From the NCBI GenBank assembly GCA_024710405.1, contig JANJUV010000022.1, positions 48,454-112,453 of the forward strand: DNA of 64,000 nt. Direction: 5' to 3'. How positions within the stretch are numbered: position 1 is the stretch's first letter; every line of letters begins with the position of its first letter. Below, in pieces: positions 7,809-16,921 of this stretch. Position numbers and translations under genes: made by a program. The notes below the pieces were generated by a model. It worked only from the letters and a program-made list of their open reading frames with translations, searched no databases and was not told the DNA's origin. The DNA is from Bacteroidales bacterium (lineage in GTDB: Bacteria; Bacteroidota; Bacteroidia; Bacteroidales; F082).

Positions 7809-10088
7809 ATGCAAACTGAAGCACAAGCGTTTATAATACATATCAAAGGGTTGGTGCAGGGTGTCGGATTCAGACCGTTTGTGTACAGAATGGCACTGAA
7901 AAACAACATCAAAGGATGGGTAGAGAACAACAACGAAGGTGTCACTGTTCACGCCGAATGTAACTCTGAGGAGATGAATCGTTTCCTGAATGATGTGCGA
8001 AAGCTGGCTCCTCAGGCTTCCAACATTACTACTGTAGCAACCTATCCGGCTCAGTGGGCGGGCTTCACTGATTTTTCTATCCAAAAAAGCGGCAACCTTT
8101 CGGATGCCGTTACGGAAGTTAGTCCGGATATTGCGGTGTGTAACGATTGTCTGGAAGACATGGAAAAACAACCGCATCGTCTCGGTTATCCTTTTATCAA
8201 CTGCACCCATTGCGGACCGAGGTTTTCGATCATCAGGGAACTGCCCTACGACAGACAAAGCACCACCATGGCACCTTTCGTTATGTGTGCTGCATGCAAA
8301 GCAGAATACGCTGATATCCTCGACAGACGGTTTCATGCCCAACCCATTGCCTGTCGGAATTGCGGACCAAAATACTTCATAAACGAACATGGCAAAAACG
8401 AATTAACAGATAAGGCTTCTGATATTCTTGCCGATTGGATCAATTCAGGCAATATTGTGGCAATGAAAGGGATGGGCGGTTATCATCTGGTGTGTGATGC
8501 ACTGGATGAGGCTGTGGTTTCAAGGCTGCGAAACCGAAAAAAACGCGAGGGAAAACCAGTTGCGGTCATGATTCCGGACATTGAAACTGCATACAACTAC
8601 TTTGAAGTCTCTGAAGCCGAAGCCGATCTGTTGCGTTCGTGGCGACGTCCAATCGTTTTGTTGCGCAACAAATTTGATCTGGCACATTCGGTCAGCCTGG
8701 GGCTCAACACAACCGGTGTGATGTTGCCTTATATGCCGGTTCACACACTGCTGTTCAAAAAATTGAAAACCAATGTGTTGGTTGTTACAAGCGGCAACCT
8801 GAGTGATGAACCTGTAGCCATTGATGATGATGTTGCCTACGAAAGGCTTTACGGTATTGCAGACCATATCATGGGCTACAATCGCGAGATAAATAACCGT
8901 GCCGACGACTCAGTCAGTTTGGTAGTCAACGAGAAGGAAAGAATTATCCGTCGTTCGCGGGGATATGTTCCGTCACCAATATCATTAAGTCTTGACTGCG
9001 AAGGTATTTTTGCTGCCGGAGCCGAATTGGTCAACACTTTTGCCATAGGCAAAGGGACACAGGCTATGCTGAGCCAGCACATAGGCGACTTGAAAAACGC
9101 TGAAACTCTTTCGTTTTATGAGGAAGCATTTGAAAGGTTTTCCAATTTGTTCCGCTTCAGGCCCTCATTGATTGCCTGCGACAGCCACCCGGATTACCTT
9201 TCGTCGCAGTTTGCGCGTAATCTGGGCATTCAAACCATCGAAGTACAGCACCACCATGCCCATATAGCCGCCTGTATGGCCGAATATGGCCTCGACGAAC
9301 CCGTTATCGGCATTGCACTTGATGGTACAGGATATGGCAGTGATGGCACCATCTGGGGCGGCGAGTTCATGATAGCCGATCTGTTGGGTTTTGAACGCAA
9401 ATATTTTTTCGATCCTGTCCCCCTGCCCGGTGGTGACAGAGTCACCGAAGAACCCTGGAGAACGGCATTAAGCTATCTCTACAAATACTTTGGGCCTGAT
9501 TTTTCGGGCAAAGACCCGATGTTTCTGAAGCTGACAGATCCCCTAAAGCAAGAACTTATTCTTCAGATGCTCCGTTCAAACATGAATTGCCCTCTGAGTT
9601 CAGGCGCAGGAAGACTGTTTGATGCAGTAGCCGCGCTCACCGGAATCTGCCCTGTCAGCCTCTTCCATGCCGAAGCCCCCATGAGGCTCGAAGCAGCCAT
9701 CAAACCCGGCTGCAAGGGAAAGTATCATGTTGATTATATCGGAAAACACATAGTCTTTCAGGCTATGTTTCATCAGATTTTATCCGACATGGAACACCAT
9801 GTCAGTACCGCTGAGATCAGCGCCAAATTTCACAATACCATTGCTTCTGTAATACTTGCTGTTTCAAAGAAACTAAGAGAAGAAACCGGTATCACAAAAG
9901 TTGTTTTATCCGGTGGTAGCTTCCAGAACCGCTATTTGCTGGGTCTGGCAGAAGTTATCCTAAGGGAACAGAAATTTTCGGTGTTTGCACATAGCAAGAT
10001 CCCTTCAAACGACGGAGGTATCTCATTGGGTCAGATGGCCATAGCTGCCAAAAGAAGATCGTCTGGTTTGATTTATAAACCATTCTGA
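7809..10088 (+). CDS. hypF: HypF, carbamoyltransferase of [NiFe]-hydrogenase maturation
   Basis: HypF makes the thiocarbamate precursor of the cyanide ligands of [NiFe] hydrogenase from carbamoyl phosphate and ATP. The 759 residues show all the parts: an acylphosphatase domain (VQGVGFRPF, residues 16-24), two zinc fingers (Cys111/114/132/135 and Cys160/163/182/185), a YrdC-like domain (residues about 200-370, including KGMGGYHLVCDA), and a Kae1-like domain with the HHHAHIAACMAE metal motif and the LSGGSFQNRYL segment. The start at 7809 is one base after the preceding stop. The protein is complete, but no hydrogenase or other hyp gene is in the window, so it stands apart from its partners. Confidence 0.95.
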   Translation: MQTEAQAFIIHIKGLVQGVGFRPFVYRMALKNNIKGWVENNNEGVTVHAECNSEEMNRFLNDVRKLAPQASNITTVATYPAQWAGFTDFSIQKSGNLSDAVTEVSPDIAVCNDCLEDMEKQPHRLGYPFINCTHCGPRFSIIRELPYDRQSTTMAPFVMCAACKAEYADILDRRFHAQPIACRNCGPKYFINEHGKNELTDKASDILADWINSGNIVAMKGMGGYHLVCDALDEAVVSRLRNRKKREGKPVAVMIPDIETAYNYFEVSEAEADLLRSWRRPIVLLRNKFDLAHSVSLGLNTTGVMLPYMPVHTLLFKKLKTNVLVVTSGNLSDEPVAIDDDVAYERLYGIADHIMGYNREINNRADDSVSLVVNEKERIIRRSRGYVPSPISLSLDCEGIFAAGAELVNTFAIGKGTQAMLSQHIGDLKNAETLSFYEEAFERFSNLFRFRPSLIACDSHPDYLSSQFARNLGIQTIEVQHHHAHIAACMAEYGLDEPVIGIALDGTGYGSDGTIWGGEFMIADLLGFERKYFFDPVPLPGGDRVTEEPWRTALSYLYKYFGPDFSGKDPMFLKLTDPLKQELILQMLRSNMNCPLSSGAGRLFDAVAALTGICPVSLFHAEAPMRLEAAIKPGCKGKYHVDYIGKHIVFQAMFHQILSDMEHHVSTAEISAKFHNTIASVILAVSKKLREETGITKVVLSGGSFQNRYLLGLAEVILREQKFSVFAHSKIPSNDGGISLGQMAIAAKRRSSGLIYKPF

Positions 10089-10212
10089 GTCTAAGGACCT
10101 TATTGGGAAACAAGTATTTGAGTAATTTCAACATCCACGGTTTTAACAGATTCAGCGACATAACCGCTTTAAGCGTATCTTTGCCCATATTTATAAGCAA
10201 AAACCATCATCC

Positions 10213-11433
10213 TTGACTTTCGAATCGTTCAATCTACATCCAGGCATCAATGAGGGCATTGAAGCTGTAGGGTTTAAAGAACCAAGCCCCATACAACAAC
10301 TGGCCATTCCTGTAGTGATGGAAGGCGCCGACCTCATTGCCTGCGCACAGACCGGAACCGGCAAAACGGCAGCCTACCTCCTGCCTGTAATGCATCGGAT
10401 GCTGCAAGAGAATAACCAAACGCATAAAGTTCAGGCGCTTATCATAGCTCCCACACGCGAACTGGCGGTTCAAATTGACCAGCAACTTGAAGGATTCGGA
10501 TATTTCTCAGGATTAAGTTCCATTGCTATCTATGGCGGTGGCACAGGCGCTGACTTCGAAGCCGAAAAAAAGGCCCTGATTTCAGGTGCTGAATTTGTTG
10601 TCGCCACACCCGGCCGGTTGATCTCGCACCTAAATCTGGGTTATGTGGATTTCAGCGGCCTCAAATTTCTTATTCTGGACGAAGCCGACCGGATGCTCGA
10701 TATGGGCTTCCTGCCCGATATTCAAAAGATCATTCGAACACTGCCTGAAAACCGGCAAACGCTCATGTTTTCGGCCACTATGCCACCTGAAATACGAAAA
10801 CTGGCAGCGACCATCCTACGCAACCACCGCGAAATTAATATTGCTATCTCCAAACCTGCTGCCAACATTCTGCAAGGCGCCTACTTTGTGTATGACAATC
10901 AGAAAATTGCACTTATCGAGAACCTGATCACCGGTCGTGACTTGCCACTGATCCTGATATTTTCGTCCACAAAAGCTGCCGTCAAAGAACTTGAGTTGGC
11001 CCTCAAGAAAAGAAAACTCAATGTAAAAGCCATTCATTCTGATCTGGAGCAAGATCAGCGTAAGGTAGTCCTGAACCAATTCCGAAACCGCGAAATCCAG
11101 ATTCTGGTTGCCACCGACATTGTTTCGCGTGGCATTGATATTGATGATATAAGTCTGGTAATCAACTACAACGTACCCTCAGATGCCGAAGACTATGTGC
11201 ACCGTGTGGGACGAACGGCCAGAGCTGAAAAATCAGGGCTTGCAATTACCTTTATCAACGAACAGGAGATCGGTAAGTTTTCACGAATAGAAAAACTCAT
11301 CGAAACCAGTGTGATGAAACTGCCCCTGCCCACCGAACTGGGCGAAGGCCCTGACCCGAAACGACACCGGAAACCTGCCGGCAACAAAAGACATCCGGGC
11401 GGAAAGACACGAAAATTCCACCGGAAAGGATAA
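10213..11433 (+). CDS. rhlE: DEAD-box ATP-dependent RNA helicase, RhlE-like
   Basis: A 406-residue RNA helicase. Motifs in order: Q motif (SFNLHPGI to SPIQQLAIP), motif I AQTGTGKT, Ia PTRELAVQ, Ib TPGR, II DEAD followed by RMLDMG, III SAT, V ATDIVSRGID, VI HRVGRTARAEKSG. The tail is short and basic (KRHRKPAGNKRHPGG), as in RhlE proteins. No ATG is available at the expected start; the TTG at 10213 gives the usual N-terminus MTFESFNLHP, so this is probably a TTG start. Likely roles are ribosome assembly and RNA remodelling, especially in the cold. Confidence 0.93.
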   Translation: MTFESFNLHPGINEGIEAVGFKEPSPIQQLAIPVVMEGADLIACAQTGTGKTAAYLLPVMHRMLQENNQTHKVQALIIAPTRELAVQIDQQLEGFGYFSGLSSIAIYGGGTGADFEAEKKALISGAEFVVATPGRLISHLNLGYVDFSGLKFLILDEADRMLDMGFLPDIQKIIRTLPENRQTLMFSATMPPEIRKLAATILRNHREINIAISKPAANILQGAYFVYDNQKIALIENLITGRDLPLILIFSSTKAAVKELELALKKRKLNVKAIHSDLEQDQRKVVLNQFRNREIQILVATDIVSRGIDIDDISLVINYNVPSDAEDYVHRVGRTARAEKSGLAITFINEQEIGKFSRIEKLIETSVMKLPLPTELGEGPDPKRHRKPAGNKRHPGGKTRKFHRKG

Positions 11434-11454
11434 AAATTCAGTATCTGAAGTACG

Positions 11455-12258
11455 CTATTTTGATTCCGATCCGAAATACCTGGCCATCACTGCCATAAAC
11501 TGCTGATGCACGAGGGTATTGCTGGCAATGATTTCCCTGCCGAAAATTACTTCCTGCCCACCATTGAAATCACTTAGCTGTCCACCTGCTCTTTCTACAA
11601 TAAATGCTCCGGCAGCCACATCCCAGGGATTAAGGCCGTATTCATAAAACACCTCGAATCGTCCGCAGGCAACATAGGCCAGATCAACAGCCGCAGAACC
11701 CAGCCTCCGGATGCCACGCGTAGTGCGCATCAATTCGTCAAACACTCCCATATAAGGCGTCATCCTCGAGAAATCTGAATAAGGAAAACCGGTGGCCACC
11801 AAACTCTTTTGTAATACCTGTGTGCGGCTTACCGCTATAATCTGACTATTGAGCATGGCCGGACCGTCTTTCCATGCATAAAAACATTCGTCGCGGCCCA
11901 CCTCATATACAACACCCAATACAGTTTCATTTTCATTCTGCAAGGCAATACTGATGGAATACAGGGGTAAGCCATGCACGAAATTTGTTGTGCCATCAAG
12001 CGGATCAATTATCCATCTGAACGAATCCCCATGCCTGTTGCCGCTTTCTTCGGCCAGAAAGCCTGAACCGGGAAGCAATTCAGAAAGCCTCTCCATCAAA
12101 CGTGTCTCAGCCTCACGATCCACAAAAGAAACCAGATCATGAAGCCCCTTTTCCTCCACATAGGCTTCTCCAAATCCCGCCTGAGCCTCTTTCATAAACC
12201 TTCCGACCTCACGGCAAACATCGGAAACCTCAAGGGTAACATATTTATAATCAATCAT
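11455..12258 (-). CDS. suhB: Inositol monophosphatase family protein
   Basis: A 267-residue Mg-dependent phosphatase of the inositol monophosphatase/SuhB family. The metal site is visible: Glu70 in FLAEES, Asp85 and Asp88 in WIIDPLDGTTNF, and the later WDVAAG motif. Likely substrates are myo-inositol phosphate or related sugar phosphates; the bacterial in vivo role is often not catalytic. The start overlaps the end of lgt by 8 bases, so the two genes are probably one transcript, lgt first. Confidence 0.93.
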   Translation of the reverse strand: MIDYKYVTLEVSDVCREVGRFMKEAQAGFGEAYVEEKGLHDLVSFVDREAETRLMERLSELLPGSGFLAEESGNRHGDSFRWIIDPLDGTTNFVHGLPLYSISIALQNENETVLGVVYEVGRDECFYAWKDGPAMLNSQIIAVSRTQVLQKSLVATGFPYSDFSRMTPYMGVFDELMRTTRGIRRLGSAAVDLAYVACGRFEVFYEYGLNPWDVAAGAFIVERAGGQLSDFNGGQEVIFGREIIASNTLVHQQFMAVMARYFGSESK

Positions 12259-13405
12259 GCGTTTCTTTTATTTCCGGGTTTTTCCGAAACCACCAGATCA
12301 GCGCCAGTCCTGTCGCCAACAGCAACACCGAAATCAACTGTGCTTGTGTGACGTTCATCCCCAAAAACTCAAAAGTATTGTTAATGCGTATCTGTTCAAT
12401 AGCAAATCGTTCTATTCCGTTGGCAATCAAATATAAAGCAAACAACATTCCCGGTATCGTGATTTTCTTACGGAGATGCCACAGCCCTCCGAAAATGATC
12501 AGGCAAAGTGCGGTTTCGTAAACAGGTGTAGGAAAAACAGGCTCTTCTAGTCTGAAACAATATGGCCCGGTACAGTCGGGAATGGGAATTCCTTCGCCGA
12601 GTATATTGTTCGGATAATCGTAGGCCCAGAGCCAATCAGGAAGAAAAAACAGCCATTGGGGTTTCTCCATCAGGTTCACAATTCCCCAGTCACCGTCGCC
12701 GGCCACATGACAGCCCATCCTGCCGATACCATAAGCAAGGATCAAGGCTGGTGCAACCGAGTCGCCCAGTATGCGCCAGTGTATTTTATTACGGTTTCCG
12801 TACCAGACCACTGCTGCTGCTGCAACAATAAGACCTCCGTAAAACGTCAGCCCGTCGAATGAAAGCAAAGAACCCAGCGGATCTTTCGTAAACTCATCCG
12901 GATTCTCAAGCAGGTGAAAGATCTTTGCCCCAATGATACCTGCAACAGCGGCAATCAGAATAATCACCGGAGTGTGCTGACGGGGCCTGATCCAATCGTC
13001 TTTTACCTTAGAGGCTGAAACTCTTTTTTCGTACCAAATGCTCAACCCCATGAACAATAACCCACCAAATAGCCCCCACCAGAAGTTTCCCCGCAGCGAC
13101 AATAAACCCGATTGCGGATCAGCGGCAAAGGATGCATAATCATCAAACAGCAGATAGGCCTTGAATCCCAGTATGAAACCCGTGAAGAAAGTAACCAGCC
13201 TGTCGGTCCAGCCCGAGGCAGTGGTTTCAGGAAGGGCTTTTCGGGCTTTCAGCAAGCCCTCCTTCTCTTTGCGGCCCAACTCGAGCCAGACTACATAGCC
13301 CCCGGCCAGAAACGCAAGTGCCAGAAAAAAACCATAGCTCTGCACCGGCCAGGTGAACTGCGTCCCGAAAACATCATTGATAAAGTCACTAATCCTTGGA
13401 TACAT
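12251..13405 (-). CDS. lgt: Prolipoprotein diacylglyceryl transferase
   Basis: Lgt attaches diacylglycerol to the lipobox cysteine of prolipoproteins in the inner membrane, the first step for the many lipoproteins in this window. The 384-residue polytopic protein carries the Lgt signature around YGIGRMGCHVAGDGDWG and the PTPVYE motif. It is longer than proteobacterial Lgt (about 290 residues) because of an extra hydrophilic region and helix near residues 60-150, as seen in other Bacteroidetes. It is followed by the overlapping inositol monophosphatase gene and preceded by the EamA transporter gene. Confidence 0.93.
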   Translation of the reverse strand: MYPRISDFINDVFGTQFTWPVQSYGFFLALAFLAGGYVVWLELGRKEKEGLLKARKALPETTASGWTDRLVTFFTGFILGFKAYLLFDDYASFAADPQSGLLSLRGNFWWGLFGGLLFMGLSIWYEKRVSASKVKDDWIRPRQHTPVIILIAAVAGIIGAKIFHLLENPDEFTKDPLGSLLSFDGLTFYGGLIVAAAAVVWYGNRNKIHWRILGDSVAPALILAYGIGRMGCHVAGDGDWGIVNLMEKPQWLFFLPDWLWAYDYPNNILGEGIPIPDCTGPYCFRLEEPVFPTPVYETALCLIIFGGLWHLRKKITIPGMLFALYLIANGIERFAIEQIRINNTFEFLGMNVTQAQLISVLLLATGLALIWWFRKNPEIKETHD

Positions 13406-13417
13406 AAATAAAGGTAT

Positions 13418-14338
13418 TTAACTTTTACTTGCACGGACCACAGCAAACAGCCACGAAAAGAACACCTTACCAAACTGTTGCAACATGATTCCTGATATGA
13501 TCAGGAGCAGTCCGACAACCGTGGACGGCAGAATTTTTTCACCGACAAAAATGCTGATAAAAAACAAGGCCATGAAAGGCGAAAGAAAAATCAGGTTGCT
13601 CACATGGGCTGTGTTCGCAGCATATTGAAGCGCCAACAACCAAAACACAAAAGTGATCCCCATCTCAAAAAAACCAATGTAAGCAGCCCCTAACATCCCT
13701 TCGACAGACGGAACCTGAATTCCTTCAAATATAATCCCGTAGAGCAATAGATAGACAAATCCGAACAACATATTCACCAGAATTTTACTGACTGCTTCAC
13801 GCTTATCCTTCATATTCAAAATCCAGTAGAGTGCCCACAAAAAAGCACTGCCAATGGCAAGCGCAACACCAAAAGGTTCATCAAAACGCATGTCGAGCAA
13901 ATTACCTCCCGAACTGATGACCAGAATACCCAAAAAACTGACGAATACCGCGAGTAAACTCAGGAATCCGATTCGCTGTTTCAGAAAAACCACCGATAAC
14001 AAAACCAATACTATTGGCCAGGTGTAGTTGAGCATGCCGGCTTCCTGTGCACGAAGCAAACTATAGGCCTTGAACAACACCAGATAATACAGAAATGGGT
14101 TCACAAAACCCATAACTGCCGACCGCATCACATCCATTCGGTTCAGTTCCGTCAAAAAACGAAATTTCCGCTGCACCAACATTACAATAAAAAGCGAAAG
14201 CAAGGCGAAAAGTACCGACCAGAACAACAAACCAAATGGACTCAGATAATTCAGGCTGACCTTAAAGGCCGAACTCATCGTTGACCAGAACAAAACTGCC
14301 AGAAGTGCAAAAATGATAGACTTACGCGGATTCGTCAT
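13418..14338 (-). CDS. EamA/DMT-superfamily transporter
   Basis: A 306-residue inner-membrane protein with about ten hydrophobic segments arranged as two EamA repeats. The first repeat starts with FWSTMSSAFKVSLNYLSP and the second begins near FGVALAIGSAFLWALYWI. Such proteins export or import small metabolites such as amino acids; the substrate cannot be predicted. The start at 14338 (MTNPRKS) is preferred because charged residues directly precede the first membrane helix. It lies 12 bases upstream of lgt on the same strand. Confidence 0.88.
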   Translation of the reverse strand: MTNPRKSIIFALLAVLFWSTMSSAFKVSLNYLSPFGLLFWSVLFALLSLFIVMLVQRKFRFLTELNRMDVMRSAVMGFVNPFLYYLVLFKAYSLLRAQEAGMLNYTWPIVLVLLSVVFLKQRIGFLSLLAVFVSFLGILVISSGGNLLDMRFDEPFGVALAIGSAFLWALYWILNMKDKREAVSKILVNMLFGFVYLLLYGIIFEGIQVPSVEGMLGAAYIGFFEMGITFVFWLLALQYAANTAHVSNLIFLSPFMALFFISIFVGEKILPSTVVGLLLIISGIMLQQFGKVFFSWLFAVVRASKS

Positions 14339-14441
14339 GGGAGCAAAGGTAAGCAAGCATAAGCAACATTTACACCTTCCAGAAAAATTCTGAACACAAC
14401 TTCAGGAATACATAAAGCCTTGAAAGTCCATTAATGAAAAA

Positions 14442-14467
14442 TCCCCGATTGACAAATCAACCGGGGA
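14442..14467 (-). terminator. Rho-independent terminator downstream of the SOD gene
   Basis: An 11-bp stem with one G.T-type mismatch (arms TCCCCGATTGA and TCAACCGGGGA) and a four-base loop. On the minus strand it is followed by TTTTTCATT, so it is placed and oriented to end transcription of the superoxide dismutase gene 30 bases upstream. Confidence 0.75.
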
Positions 14468-14496
14468 CTGCATGATGCATGCAAACACGCACATCA

Positions 14497-15213
14497 TTAT
14501 CTTTTCATGGCTTCGTCATACCTGCGGCCCACTTCTTCCCAGTTGACCACATTCCAGAAAGCATTCAGGTAACTGCCTCTTTTGTTTTGATATTTAAGGT
14601 AATAAGCATGTTCCCAAACATCAATTCCCAGTATGGGCATACCACGTTCTTCGACTACACTCATCAATGGGTTGTCCTGATTGGCTGTCGAAGATATGAA
14701 CAGTTTTCCTTCTTCCGAAACACTCAACCATGCCCATCCGCTTCCAAATCTTGTTGCTCCGGCAGCTTCCATCTGGCTTTTGAAGGTATCAAACGAACCA
14801 AATGTTGCATTAATGGCTTCAGCCAGTGATCCGGTCGGTTCTCCTCCTCCTTCAGGCGACATCACAGCCCAAAACAATTCGTGGTTGAAATAACCGCCGC
14901 CATTGTTACGCACCGACACAGAAAATGCCTCCATCTTCGCGAATATGTCAACCAATGACATCCCATTAGACTCATGTCCGTTCATGGCCTTGACGAAATT
15001 GTTGTAATAAGCACGGGAATGCCTGTCGTAGTGAATCTCCATCGTTTGAGCGTCGATGTGCGGCTCAAGTGCATCATAGGCATACGGAAGAGCTGCAAAT
15101 GTATATGGAGAAACGTCTTTGCTCACTGCAACTGCCGTTGCAGACTGTGCACTAAGCTGATGGTGCAGCCCAAAAGTAATGGCTGCTACAATGATCAAAA
15201 GTGATTTATTCAT
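14497..15213 (-). CDS. sodA: Exported Fe/Mn superoxide dismutase
   Basis: This enzyme converts superoxide to hydrogen peroxide and oxygen. It is 238 residues long, about 35 more than the cytosolic enzyme, because of an N-terminal signal peptide ending around LSAQS. The metal ligands are present: His in MEIHYDRH, His in [11 protein letters not shown], and Asp/His in [15 protein letters not shown]. The ANQDNPLM segment carries the active-site Gln at the position typical of Mn or cambialistic enzymes. The signal peptide has a Sec-type cleavage site and no lipobox, so a periplasmic or extracellular location is expected. A single-gene transcript is likely given the terminator downstream. Confidence 0.93.
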   Translation of the reverse strand: MNKSLLIIVAAITFGLHHQLSAQSATAVAVSKDVSPYTFAALPYAYDALEPHIDAQTMEIHYDRHSRAYYNNFVKAMNGHESNGMSLVDIFAKMEAFSVSVRNNGGGYFNHELFWAVMSPEGGGEPTGSLAEAINATFGSFDTFKSQMEAAGATRFGSGWAWLSVSEEGKLFISSTANQDNPLMSVVEERGMPILGIDVWEHAYYLKYQNKRGSYLNAFWNVVNWEEVGRRYDEAMKR

Positions 15214-15250
15214 GATTTCGTTTTTTTTTTAATGAAACATCTGAAACTGC

Positions 15251-15278
15251 GAAATGTTGGTCGTCGGCCCAACATTTC
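15251..15278. repeat. Perfect 10-bp inverted repeat upstream of the SOD gene
   Basis: The arms GAAATGTTGG (15251-15260) and CCAACATTTC (15269-15278) are perfectly complementary around an eight-base loop. The element is about 40 bases upstream of the SOD start and 67 bases after the phosphoesterase stop. There is no T-run on either side, so it fits a 5'-leader structure or a regulator site better than a terminator; the role is unknown. Confidence 0.5.
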
Positions 15279-15344
15279 AATCCATTTGCGAAAATAAACA
15301 ATTCGGCCAGGAAAGGAAAACATTATTATTGTCACGGTTTGAAG

Positions 15345-16235
15345 CTACTGAGCTTCCCAGCCGTAATCAACATACTTCGCATCAACAAGTCCATGTTCAC
15401 CCAATTCGAGCAGCATAAACCCTTCCTCTAGTTTGCCGTTCGGCCCCCTCCACCAGCGTGCCGACAAAGCTCCGCCTGTGATAAAAACTGTGTTGTTCAC
15501 CTTGATTTCTTCGAGAATATGGAGATGACCCTGCAGCACCAGACTCAGGTTGTGCCGTTCAAACAGTTTCAGCAGTGTGTCGGCATTCGTTACCACAATA
15601 CCCGGACTGTTGGCAGCTGTCGGGCCATTCCACAACTGCCCCGAGACAGTCATCAGCGGAATGTGTGTAACAATTGCAATGGGTGATAATGTGTCGATCT
15701 CGTTAAGCTGGCCTTCGATCCAGGCCATCTGGCTGTCATCAATCCTGCCGTAATATTTGTTTTCTTCATTCAGCATCAGGCCATCAAGCATGAAGAATTG
15801 CCAGTTCTTGTGCGTAAATGTCCTGTATCTTGGTGCTAACAGGCGTTCATACATGGCTTTTCCGTAGTCAGGATGATTCCTTAAAGTAGTGTCGCTAAGG
15901 TACCATGCCCAGATGTCGTGGTTGCCAAGGACTTCATAAACAGGAGGCTGGATGAATTTTTTCAGAGAATCATAAATGGCAAATTGCCGCAGCGACCGTT
16001 CGTGGTCATATGCCAGGGCATCCATAATAATGTCGCCCCCATGCAGCACCAGATCAGGGTTGAGTTTGTTGATGCTGTCCACTGCAAGCGCAAAGGCTTC
16101 CGGAGCCCTGAGTTCGTCCTGAAGGTGGCTATCGGTAATGAATACTACTTTAAAAGTATCAGCCTTTTGGGGTTCGGTTGGCCGGCAGGCTGCCAGCACG
16201 AGCAACAGTATAAGTGTGAAAAACGTGTACTTCAT
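15345..16235 (-). CDS. Calcineurin-like metallophosphoesterase lipoprotein
   Basis: A 296-residue exported protein with a lipobox (LVLAAC) and a calcineurin-like metallophosphoesterase domain. The two-metal site is visible as ITDSHL, HGGDII, VLGNHDIW, VTHIPLM and LQGHLH. The start at 16235 (MKYTFF) is chosen because it begins a clean signal peptide; the frame is open further upstream. Probably a surface or periplasmic phosphodiesterase or phosphatase. Its DSHL replaces the more usual DxH context (D at 46-48 region) without loss of ligands. The substrate is unknown. Confidence 0.88.
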   Translation of the reverse strand: MKYTFFTLILLLVLAACRPTEPQKADTFKVVFITDSHLQDELRAPEAFALAVDSINKLNPDLVLHGGDIIMDALAYDHERSLRQFAIYDSLKKFIQPPVYEVLGNHDIWAWYLSDTTLRNHPDYGKAMYERLLAPRYRTFTHKNWQFFMLDGLMLNEENKYYGRIDDSQMAWIEGQLNEIDTLSPIAIVTHIPLMTVSGQLWNGPTAANSPGIVVTNADTLLKLFERHNLSLVLQGHLHILEEIKVNNTVFITGGALSARWWRGPNGKLEEGFMLLELGEHGLVDAKYVDYGWEAQ

Positions 16236-16423
16236 TGTTTTTTGATTGCTATAATATTCCGCTCCTGTAAACACCGCATTATTAAAACATCATCACCTTG
16301 TTAACTTTCATTTTATATTAGTGCATCCTATCAGAATATTCAGAAATGCACTGTCCGATTGCTTTTACCTTGCTGCTAAACAACTATGTGCGGTTACGGC
16401 GGTCCATCCAAAAAGGAATTTTA

Positions 16424-16921
16424 CTACTGATTTCCAGCTATTTTCCTTGATTTTTCTTCCACTTCGGTTCTGAGCTGTGCTTTGTAGCTGATAATCCTCT
16501 CGCGCAACGATGAATCTGCAACCGACAACATCTGTGCAGCCAGAATACCGGCATTCTTTGCCCCGTTCAGGGCTACGGTAGCCACAGGCACACCTCCGGG
16601 CATCTGGAGTATGGACAGGACCGAGTCCCAACCGTCAATAGAGTTGCTTGATTTAATGGGAACACCGATTACAGGCAGAGGCGAAATGGCGGCCACCATT
16701 CCGGGCAGATGGGCTGCTCCGCCTGCACCGGCAATAATCACCTGAACACCCCTCAAATGAGCCTTTGAGGCAAAATCGAACAGGCGTTCCGGGGTGCGGT
16801 GGGCCGAAACGATATCTATCTCATATCCTACCCCGAATTGTCCGAGGATATCAGCCGCCTGTCGCATCACCGGCAGATCGGAATCTGAACCCATAACGAT
16901 ACTTACTATTCTTTTTTCCAT
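16424..16921 (-). CDS. purE: 5-(carboxyamino)imidazole ribonucleotide mutase PurE
   Basis: PurE moves the carboxylate of N5-CAIR to make CAIR in purine biosynthesis. The 165 residues carry the class I signature: MGSDSDLPVM, SAHRTPER, GAGGAAHLPGMVA and the Gly-rich nucleotide loop. It overlaps the end of purK by 16 bases, in the usual purK-purE order, so the two enzymes are made from one message. Confidence 0.96.
   Translation of the reverse strand: MEKRIVSIVMGSDSDLPVMRQAADILGQFGVGYEIDIVSAHRTPERLFDFASKAHLRGVQVIIAGAGGAAHLPGMVAAISPLPVIGVPIKSSNSIDGWDSVLSILQMPGGVPVATVALNGAKNAGILAAQMLSVADSSLRERIISYKAQLRTEVEEKSRKIAGNQ

Noticed and set aside
16365..16631. Minus-strand frame upstream of 16424 overlapping purE
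   Set aside because: It reads in another frame through purE and matches no family; purE itself is unambiguous.
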